Assembly (NCBI GenBank): GCA_040758375.1
Contig: JBFLWE010000008.1
Span: 30,413 to 94,412, forward strand
DNA from: CAMLIZ01 sp040758375
Lineage (GTDB): Bacteria; Pseudomonadota; Gammaproteobacteria; Burkholderiales; Burkholderiaceae_C
DNA: 64,000 nucleotides
Reading direction: 5' to 3'
Shown here: positions 16,640-22,767 of the stretch, one piece after another
How the letters are laid out: the number at the start of each line of letters is the position of its first letter
Numbering within the stretch: position 1 is the first letter of the stretch
Position numbers and translations under genes: made by a program
The notes under the pieces: model-generated
Told to the model about the DNA's origin: nothing
Database searches by the model: none
The model's input: the letters and a program-made list of their open reading frames with translations, nothing else

Positions 16640-17485
16640 ATGTCAGCACTGCCCGACACGACCGAGCTGCTGGACCAGATCGACGCCGAGACCTCGACCT
16701 TCTACCGCCACGTGCTGCAGACCTTGAGCGACGATGGTGTGCCGTTTCTCGTGGGAGGTGCATTCGCGCTCGCCTGCTTCACGGAGATCCGGCGCCACAC
16801 CAAGGACCTGGACCTGTTCATCCGGCGCGAGGACTTCGAGCGCGTGTCCCAGGCACTGGGCCGCGCCGGCTACCTCACCGAGCTGACCTATCCGCACTGG
16901 CTGGGCAAGGTGCATGCGGGCGACGCCTTCGTGGACCTGATCTTCGGCTCCGGCAACGGCGCCGCCCCGGTGGACGAGGCCTGGTTCCAGCATGCCACCG
17001 AGGCCACGGTGCTCGGCATCGCGGTGAAGGTGTCGCCGCCGGAGGAAAGCATCTGGTCCAAGGCCTTCATCATGGAGCGCGAACGCTACGACGGCGCCGA
17101 CGTCGCCCACCTGATCCACGAGTGCGCCGGCTGCATGGACTGGCAGCGGCTGCTGGCGCGCTTCGGCCCGCACTGGCGCGTGCTGCTCAGCCACCTGGTG
17201 CTGTTCGGCTTCGTGTACCCCGCCGAGCGCACCCGCATCCCGGCATGGCTGATGGACGAGCTGATCTCCAGGCTGCGGCACGAGACGCATGCGCCCGCGC
17301 CGCGCACCGACCTGTGCGGCGGCACGCTGCTGTCGCGCGAGCAGTACCTGATCGACGTGGAGCAGCAGGGCTACCGCGACGCGCGGGTCACCCCGGAAGG
17401 CAACATGACGCCCGAGGATGTGGCGTACTGGACCAGCGCCATCCCCGGGCGGCAGCAGGAGCAAACGGCTCCCGAGGAGCCGTGA
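16640..17485 (+). CDS. Nucleotidyltransferase-fold protein
   Basis: A 281-residue protein of the polymerase-beta-type nucleotidyltransferase superfamily. The N-terminal region has PFLVGGAFALACF followed by HTKDLDLFIRR, a GG...DxD arrangement matching the metal-binding aspartates. A third acidic residue is in AFVDLIFGSG. The middle has SPPEESIWSKAFIMERERYDGADVAHL, common in the uncharacterised nucleotidyltransferase/DUF-type proteins of proteobacteria. It may transfer a nucleotide to a protein or small molecule, but no substrate can be read. It is divergent from the metallophosphoesterase. The last codons fold into a GC hairpin that may end the transcript. Confidence 0.8.
   Translation: MSALPDTTELLDQIDAETSTFYRHVLQTLSDDGVPFLVGGAFALACFTEIRRHTKDLDLFIRREDFERVSQALGRAGYLTELTYPHWLGKVHAGDAFVDLIFGSGNGAAPVDEAWFQHATEATVLGIAVKVSPPEESIWSKAFIMERERYDGADVAHLIHECAGCMDWQRLLARFGPHWRVLLSHLVLFGFVYPAERTRIPAWLMDELISRLRHETHAPAPRTDLCGGTLLSREQYLIDVEQQGYRDARVTPEGNMTPEDVAYWTSAIPGRQQEQTAPEEP
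17465..17483 (+). terminator. Hairpin at gene end, possible terminator
   Basis: A perfect 8-bp inverted repeat, ACGGCTCC / GGAGCCGT with a CGA loop, sits over the last codons and stop region of the nucleotidyltransferase gene, between convergent genes. There is no T-run, so it may act as a weak or Rho-assisted terminator in either direction or simply protect the 3' end. Confidence 0.5.
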
Positions 17486-17495
17486 GACCGGGCTT

Positions 17496-17735
17496 TCAGC
17501 CGGCGTGGCGGTCGGCCGCGGCGTACAGGTCGGCGGCCATGCCCGGCATGGTGTCTTCCAGCTCGCGCGCATACGCGCGCACTTCGGCGGCCTCGCGGGC
17601 ACGCTGGCGGGCCGCGCGTTCGGCGCGCATGGCGCGCGCGAGAGCTTGAACAGCGCTGATGGCGCGTCCCACCCACACCGCGCCGCGCGGCGCGGTAACG
17701 CCAACGGGGACTTGGACGGTGACATGGGTACTCAT
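17496..17735 (-). CDS. Small basic helical protein (79 aa), function unknown
   Basis: A 79-residue protein beginning MSTHVTVQVPVGVTAP. It has a weakly hydrophobic stretch (RGAVWVGRAISAVQALARA) and a long charged helix rich in Arg, Ala and Glu. No known domain is recognised. A Shine-Dalgarno AAGGAAA lies 7 nt before the ATG at 17735. Its upstream region is unusually AT-rich for this genome and contains the palindrome GGGTTAACCC and a TAATAT element, so regulated expression is likely. Similar small proteins occur in Burkholderiales genomes without assigned function. Confidence 0.65.
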   Translation of the reverse strand: MSTHVTVQVPVGVTAPRGAVWVGRAISAVQALARAMRAERAARQRAREAAEVRAYARELEDTMPGMAADLYAAADRHAG

Positions 17736-17770
17736 GATGATTTCCTTTCGTGGGTTGGCCCCGTGGTTCA

Positions 17771-17800
17771 GGGTTAACCCTATATTAGTGGAAACCCTTA
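17771..17800. promoter_or_regulatory. AT-rich palindrome region, likely control site
   Basis: Between the divergent small gene (17735, leftward) and the DUF3016 gene (17912, rightward) lies an AT-rich island. It has a perfect 10-bp palindrome, GGGTTAACCC (17771-17780), followed by TATATTA (leftward -10-like TAATAT). A second AACCCTTAA follows at 17793, giving AACCCT twice, 17 bp apart. This looks like an operator overlapping the leftward promoter. No regulator can be named. Confidence 0.45.
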
Positions 17801-17911
17801 ATGCACACCAGAGGGAGGCCTCTCGAAAACCCATGCCGCGTTTGCGCTGGCGCAGGCCTGCTTTCATGACGGGCGCAGAATGGGACGATCTTGCTGACTG
17901 AGGAGCGCGAG

Positions 17912-18415
17912 ATGAAGCTGCAACATCTGGCAGGGGCCGCGTGCGTGCTGGGGCTGGCGGCGGCCCCGGCCTGCGCGGCCGCGGTGGAGGTGAAATTCAC
18001 GGATGCCGAGCGCTATGCCGACGCCGGCAACACCCGATGGGACGAGCGCGCCAACCTCGAAGTGCTGGCCCGGCACTTCAAGGCCATGGGCGGGCGCTAT
18101 CTGCCGAAGGACCAGACGCTGAGCATCGAGGTGCTCGACGTCGACCTTGCCGGCGAGAGCTGGCCCTCGCGCCGGGGCTACAACATCCGCGTCGTGAGAG
18201 GCATGGCCGACTGGCCGCGCATCACGTTGCGCTACACGCTGCAAGGCCCCGGCGGCGAAATGCTGCGGCAGGGCGAGGAACGCATTTCCGATCCCGGGTA
18301 CACCGGCCGGTCCGTGACCTTCGGCGACAGCGACGCACTGCGTTACGAGAAGCGCATGCTGGACGAGTGGTTCCGCAAGAACTTCACCCGAAACCAGGCA
18401 CAGGCCGGCGGCTGA
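17912..18415 (+). CDS. DUF3016 periplasmic protein
   Basis: A 167-residue exported protein. Residues 1-23 are a signal peptide (KLQHLAGAACVLGLAAAPACA). The mature part matches DUF3016: VEVKFTDAERYADAG near its start, LEVLARHFKAMGGRYLP, LSIEVLDVDLAGE and the C-terminal LDEWFRKNF. AGGAG at 17901-17905 is 6 nt from the ATG. The function of DUF3016 proteins is not known; they are small periplasmic proteins of beta- and gammaproteobacteria. It is monocistronic here. Confidence 0.88.
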   Translation: MKLQHLAGAACVLGLAAAPACAAAVEVKFTDAERYADAGNTRWDERANLEVLARHFKAMGGRYLPKDQTLSIEVLDVDLAGESWPSRRGYNIRVVRGMADWPRITLRYTLQGPGGEMLRQGEERISDPGYTGRSVTFGDSDALRYEKRMLDEWFRKNFTRNQAQAGG

Positions 18416-18453
18416 GCCGGCTCGGCGCAAGGGGCGGCTGCTAGCATCGCCCG

Positions 18454-18951
18454 ATGTCCCGAGAGCCGGCCCCCGCACCGATCAGCGCTGACGTTGCCCG
18501 CTTCATACAGTCGGGCCTGTCGATCATCGTGGCGGCGCGCGGAGAGCGGCTGGTGCCTTCGATCGCCCGCGCCGCGGCCTGCCGGGTGGCCGACGACCTG
18601 TGTTCGGTCACGGTGCTGCTGTTCGCCGACCAGGCCGAACGCCTCGTGGGCGACGTTGCACGCCACGGCCGCGTCGCGGTGTGCTTCAGCCGCCCGAGCA
18701 CCCACGAGACGCTGCAGATCAAGGGCAGCGATGCGGTGTCGGCCCTCGCCACGCCCCAGGACGTGGCCGCCGTGCGGCGCAGCCTGGACCTGTTTGCCGA
18801 GGACCTGGGGCCCATGGGTTGGGAGCCGGAGTTCGTGGACGCGTTGCTGTGGCGCGACCCGGCCGAGCTGCTGGCGATCCGCTTCACGCCCGAGGGCGTG
18901 TACGCGCAGACGCCGGGCCCCGATGCTGGCCGGGCGCTGAAGGCCCGATGA
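18454..18951 (+). CDS. PNPOx-like flavin-fold protein
   Basis: A 165-residue protein with a split-barrel fold like pyridoxamine 5'-phosphate oxidase: ISADVARFIQSGLSIIVAARGE at the start, then VTVLLFADQAERLVGDVARHGRVAVCFSRPSTHETLQIKG. The family binds FMN, F420 or haem; no decisive ligand residues can be picked out. The ATG overlaps a likely promoter: TAGCAT at 18442-18447 is only 6 nt upstream and no Shine-Dalgarno exists, so the message may be leaderless. Its stop overlaps the start of the next gene in ATGA, so it is translated together with the PNPOx-GAF protein. Confidence 0.8.
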   Translation: MSREPAPAPISADVARFIQSGLSIIVAARGERLVPSIARAAACRVADDLCSVTVLLFADQAERLVGDVARHGRVAVCFSRPSTHETLQIKGSDAVSALATPQDVAAVRRSLDLFAEDLGPMGWEPEFVDALLWRDPAELLAIRFTPEGVYAQTPGPDAGRALKAR

Positions 18952-20291
18952 AGCCGATTTCGCTCGACGCGATCCGCCACTGCCTGGAAGGCGTGATCCC
19001 TGCCACGCTGGCCACCTGCTCCAGCGACGGCATGCCCAACGCGACCTACGTGTCGCAGATGCAGTACGTGGGCGCCAGGCACGTCGCGCTGTCGTTCCAG
19101 TTCTTCAACAAGACGCGCGAGAACATCCTGGCCAATCCGCAGGCCACCGCCATGGTGATCGACCCGATCACCGCCGCGGCCTACCGGCTGCAGCTGCTGT
19201 ACCTGCGCACCGAGACGGCAGGCCCGCTGTTCCAGAGCCTGAAAGCCAAGCTGGCAGGCATCGCCTCGCACAGCGGCATGAGCGGCGTGTTCAAGCTGCA
19301 AGGCGCCGACGTGTACCGCGTGCTCGGCGTCGAGCGCGTGCCAGGACGCGAACTGGAGCGCCCCGCACCGGCGCGCAACCTGCTGAACGCGCTGCGCAGC
19401 GCCAGCATGCGCCTGGCGGAGTGCAGCGGACTCGACCAGCTCTTCGACCAGACGCTGGCCCTGCTGGGCAGCGAGTTCGACATCCCCCATGCCTTGTTGC
19501 TGATGGCCGACGAGACCCGGCAACGCCTGTACACCGTGGCCAGCCGCGGCTACACGGCCACCGGCGTGGGCTCGGAAATCGGCTTCGGCGAAGGCGTGAT
19601 CGGCGTGGCGGCCCAGTACCGCACGCCCATCCGCATCAACCATTTCACGATGGACTACGGCTACGGCCGCGCGGCACGCGAGGGCGCCGCCGCGCATGCG
19701 TTGCCGCTGGAGCCCGAGATTCCCTTTCCCGGCCTGGCGGAGCCGCACAGCCAGCTCGCGGTGCCGATCGTCGCCGGCGCGCGGCTGCTCGGTGTGCTGT
19801 GCGTGGAAAGCCCGCAGGACCTGCGCTTCACCTATGACGACGAGGACGCACTGGTCACGCTGGCGGCCCAGTTGGGTGCGGCCATCCGCGCGCTGCTGGC
19901 CGACGCCGACCTCGGCGCAACGGAAGCGCCGGCACCGCCGGTGGCCGCCGCACCGGCCGGCCAGCCGATCGAAGTGCGCTACTTCCGGGCCAACGACAGC
20001 GTGTTCGTCGGTGGCGACTACCTGATCAAGGGCGTGCCGGGCGCCATCTTGTGGAAACTGCTGAAGACGCAGCAGGACAGCGGGCGCTGCGACTTCAGCA
20101 ACCGCGAGCTGCGCCTGGCCGCCGCCGAACTGCGCCTGCCGGAAGTGACCGACAACCTCGAGGCGCGGCTGATCCTGCTGCAGCGCCGCCTGGCCGAGCG
20201 TTGCCCTCATCTGGCCATCAAGAAAACCGGGCGCGGCCTGTTCCGGCTGGAGATCTCCCGCGCCCTCACCCTGGTGGAAGCCGATGCCTGA
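18948..20291 (+). CDS. PNPOx-GAF-winged-helix fusion, putative sensor/regulator
   Basis: A 447-residue multidomain protein. Residues about 1-140 are a second PNPOx-like split barrel (VIPATLATCSSDGMPNATYVSQ and FQFFNKTRENI). Residues about 150-325 are a GAF domain (LDQLFDQTLALLGSEFDIPHAL, GFGEGVIGVAAQYRTPIRI, SQLAVPIVAGARLLGVLCVES). Residues about 340-440 resemble an OmpR-type winged helix (GAILWKLLKTQQ, CDFSNRELRL, DNLEARLILLQRRLAER, IKKTGRGLFRLEI). The combination suggests a flavin- or ligand-sensing transcription regulator, although the DNA-binding role is inferred from the fold pattern only. It is coupled by ATGA to the upstream PNPOx gene and overlaps the next gene by 8 bp. Confidence 0.75.
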   Translation: MKPISLDAIRHCLEGVIPATLATCSSDGMPNATYVSQMQYVGARHVALSFQFFNKTRENILANPQATAMVIDPITAAAYRLQLLYLRTETAGPLFQSLKAKLAGIASHSGMSGVFKLQGADVYRVLGVERVPGRELERPAPARNLLNALRSASMRLAECSGLDQLFDQTLALLGSEFDIPHALLLMADETRQRLYTVASRGYTATGVGSEIGFGEGVIGVAAQYRTPIRINHFTMDYGYGRAAREGAAAHALPLEPEIPFPGLAEPHSQLAVPIVAGARLLGVLCVESPQDLRFTYDDEDALVTLAAQLGAAIRALLADADLGATEAPAPPVAAAPAGQPIEVRYFRANDSVFVGGDYLIKGVPGAILWKLLKTQQDSGRCDFSNRELRLAAAELRLPEVTDNLEARLILLQRRLAERCPHLAIKKTGRGLFRLEISRALTLVEADA

Positions 20292-20802
20292 CCGAACGAC
20301 CTTGCCTGCCCGCAGGCTGTGCCTGGTGGCCTTGCTGGCGCTGGCCGGCGCCAGCGCCGCCGCGCAGACACTCAAGCTCGACAAGGACGCGGCCAAGCCG
20401 CTCACCCGCGACGAGCTGCGCCGCTGCATGGCGCAGGAAGACTCGCTGCAGCAGCGCAAGCGCGAGCAAGAGGCCGAGCGGGCGCTGATCGCGCGCGAGA
20501 ACACCGAGGTCTCGCTGGCCGCACGCCAGCTGGCCGAAGACCTGCGCCGCACCGACACGCGCGACTTCTCGAAGGTGGACGGCTACAACGCGCGCGCCAC
20601 GGCCCACGAGGCGCGCACAGCCGCGCTGAACGAGCGCGTCGAGCGCTTCAACGAAGCGGTGGCGCAGCTCAACGCCGAGGGCGCAGCGCACGTGGCCCAG
20701 TGCGCGACCCGGCCCTACGACGTGGCCGACCGCGAGGCCATCCTCGACGAACCGAAGAAGCTGCAGCCGGCCGCAAGGCCTACAGTCCGAGCGCCAGACT
20801 GA
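20284..20802 (+). CDS. Periplasmic coiled-coil protein, function unknown
   Basis: A 172-residue protein with an N-terminal signal peptide (CLVALLALAGASAAAQ). Most of the mature part is a long charged helix (QQRKREQEAERALIAREN, then LNERVERFNEAVAQLN) consistent with a coiled coil. Two cysteines (RCMAQ and AQCATRP) could form a disulfide across the helical hairpin. No known family is recognised beyond a general likeness to small periplasmic coiled-coil proteins. It starts 8 bp inside the preceding gene, so it is part of the same operon, and its 3' end overlaps the convergent hemerythrin gene by 23 bp. Confidence 0.75.
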   Translation: MPDRTTLPARRLCLVALLALAGASAAAQTLKLDKDAAKPLTRDELRRCMAQEDSLQQRKREQEAERALIARENTEVSLAARQLAEDLRRTDTRDFSKVDGYNARATAHEARTAALNERVERFNEAVAQLNAEGAAHVAQCATRPYDVADREAILDEPKKLQPAARPTVRAPD

Positions 20803-21433
20803 GCTTGCGCCAGTCGCGCCCGCCGAGAAGGGGGCGCACCAGGCCCAGCACGCCCTCGAACACCTCGGCGGGCGCGGCCTGCCGCATGCCGCGCAGCAGG
20901 GCCGCACGCTCGGCAGGGCTCATGTGGGGCAGCATCCAGCGCAGCGCGAGCCGCATCTCCTCGGGCTCGATGCTCATGTGGATCTCGTGCTCGATGCCGC
21001 GGATCTCGTCGTCGCTGTAGCAGGCCCACAGCACCGCGTTGTGGGCCGTCTCCTCCTGCTCCATGTGCTCGTAGTTGTGGGCCACGAAGGCCGCCAGCGC
21101 GTGGTACAGCGCATGGGCGGCGTCATCGCTGCCCGGCAGGCGGTCGAGCAGGGACTGCAATGCGGCGATCGACCGCTCGTGTTCCACGTGTTCGCCGGCG
21201 ATCGCCGCGCTCGACCCGGGCCGGCGCGCTTCCATCGCGCGGTGCACGATCTCGTTCTCGTGCTTCAGGTGGCCGGCACAGGTGTGCAGCAGCGCCTGCA
21301 CCTCCGCGCGCACCTCGGCCACGTCGTCCGGGTCGTGCGGATCGAGCCGGCCCAGGCGCACCAGGCTGTGCGCCATGAAGGCGCGCAGCCCCTTGTGGAT
21401 GAAGGCATAGATGTCGTGGCGGGGAGAACTCAT
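20780..21433 (-). CDS. Hemerythrin-like cation-binding protein
   Basis: A 217-residue four-helix-bundle protein of the hemerythrin-like (HHE) class. Candidate diiron ligands are His/Glu in IYAFIHKGLR, AGHLKHENEIVHRAME, EHVEHERSIAAL and HNYEHMEQEET, spaced as in the family. Members store or sense O2, NO or iron or act in redox stress. The C-terminal 60 residues (PHMSPAERAALLRGMRQ) form an extra helical part. ATG 21433 is chosen; a longer frame to 21478 is less likely. It is convergent with the coiled-coil gene and divergent from the TRAP-type binding protein. Confidence 0.88.
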   Translation of the reverse strand: MSSPRHDIYAFIHKGLRAFMAHSLVRLGRLDPHDPDDVAEVRAEVQALLHTCAGHLKHENEIVHRAMEARRPGSSAAIAGEHVEHERSIAALQSLLDRLPGSDDAAHALYHALAAFVAHNYEHMEQEETAHNAVLWACYSDDEIRGIEHEIHMSIEPEEMRLALRWMLPHMSPAERAALLRGMRQAAPAEVFEGVLGLVRPLLGGRDWRKLSLALGL

Positions 21434-21662
21434 GCGATGGCCTCTTGGCAGCAGTGAAGAAACGGGAGCTGCCGGCATCTTGGCGTCGCGGCCCTCTGCG
21501 TGTTGCTAAATGTTGCCTCGACGAATGCTAAGAATTTGCTATCCGGCGCTTGCGCCGGGTCCACAGCGGGCGCTTCAAGCACGTACCATCACGCCTCCAC
21601 GGCGCGCCGGTTGCTGGGGCACCGGCGTTCTTGTGAGCACACATAAAGCGAAAGGGAAACGG

Positions 21663-22763
21663 ATGTCGAGCGTTCACGCAGTGCGGCGGCCCGGCCGCCG
21701 GTTGGCTGCCTGGGCGGCGGCCGGCCTGCTGTGGAGCGCGTCGCTCGTGCAGGCGCAGGCGCCCGCGCCGAACACGCCGGCACCGTCGCCCGTCCAGCTG
21801 CGGGTGGTGGGCGGCCTGGCCAACCTGAACCAGTACACCCGCCACGAAGAGCCGTTCTGGACGCGCGAGGTGCCGCGCCTGTCGGGCGGGCGCCTGCGGG
21901 CCGACATCGTGCCCTTCGACCGCGCCGGGCTGCGCGGCCAGGAGGTGTTGCGGCTGGTGCAGCTCGGCGCCGTGCCCTTCGCCACGGCGCTGCTCAGCCT
22001 GGCCGCGGCAGAAGACCCGGTGCTGGGCGCGCCCGACCTGGCGGGCCTGAACACCGACATGCCGGCGCTGCGCCGCACGGCGGCGGCGTTCCGGCCCTAC
22101 CTCGAGAAGATGATGCGCGAGCGCTACGGGGCGGAGCTGCTGGCGCTCTACACCTATCCGGCGCAGGTGGTGTTCTGCGCCAAGGCCTTCAGCGGCCTGT
22201 CCGACCTGGCCGGGCGGCGCGTGCGCACCTCCAGCCCCACCCAGTCCGACATGATCGAGGCGCTCGGCGGCACCCCGGTGCAGACCGGCTTCTCGGAGAT
22301 GATCACCAACCTCAAGAGCGGCAATGTCGAATGCGTGATCACCGGCACCATGTCCGGCTTCACGATCGGGCTCGATTCGATGACCACCCACGTGCACAGC
22401 ATGGCCGTCAACTGGGGCTTGGCGGCCTTCGTCGCCAACGGCGCGGCCTGGCGGGCCCTGCCCGCCGACCTGCAGGCCATGCTCAAGCGGGAGCTGCCGC
22501 GGCTGGAGCAGGCGATCTGGGCCGAATCCGAACGCGAGACGGCGGAGGGCATCGCCTGCAACACCGGCGCACCGAGCTGCAATGCCGCGCGCAAGGGCCG
22601 CATGACCGAGGTGCGCGCAGCACCGGCAGACGAGAAGCGGCGGCGCGAGATCTTCGCCTCCACGGTGCTGCCGCGCTGGGTGCAGCGCTGCGGACAAAAC
22701 TGCGCGCTGGTGTGGAACCAGACCATCGGGCCGGCGGCCGGCTTCGAAGCCAGGGTGCGCTAG
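21663..22763 (+). CDS. TRAP-type solute-binding protein (DctP family), kinase-linked
   Basis: A 366-residue periplasmic protein. A signal peptide (RRLAAWAAAGLLWSASLVQA) is followed by a TRAP substrate-binding fold. Signatures include TREVPRLSGGRLRADIVPFD, FSGLSDLAGRRVRTSSPTQSDM and LGGTPVQTGFSEM; the Arg in GRRVRTS is the usual carboxylate clamp. Substrates of the family are organic acids. No DctQ or DctM membrane subunits are nearby. Instead, a hybrid histidine kinase begins 5 bp downstream, so this protein probably delivers a ligand signal to the kinase rather than to a transporter (inference). Four cysteines in the C-terminal part (ACNTGAPSCN and RCGQNCAL) may form disulfides, unusual for DctP. 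Confidence 0.85.
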   Translation: MSSVHAVRRPGRRLAAWAAAGLLWSASLVQAQAPAPNTPAPSPVQLRVVGGLANLNQYTRHEEPFWTREVPRLSGGRLRADIVPFDRAGLRGQEVLRLVQLGAVPFATALLSLAAAEDPVLGAPDLAGLNTDMPALRRTAAAFRPYLEKMMRERYGAELLALYTYPAQVVFCAKAFSGLSDLAGRRVRTSSPTQSDMIEALGGTPVQTGFSEMITNLKSGNVECVITGTMSGFTIGLDSMTTHVHSMAVNWGLAAFVANGAAWRALPADLQAMLKRELPRLEQAIWAESERETAEGIACNTGAPSCNAARKGRMTEVRAAPADEKRRREIFASTVLPRWVQRCGQNCALVWNQTIGPAAGFEARVR

Positions 22764-22767
22764 CGCG

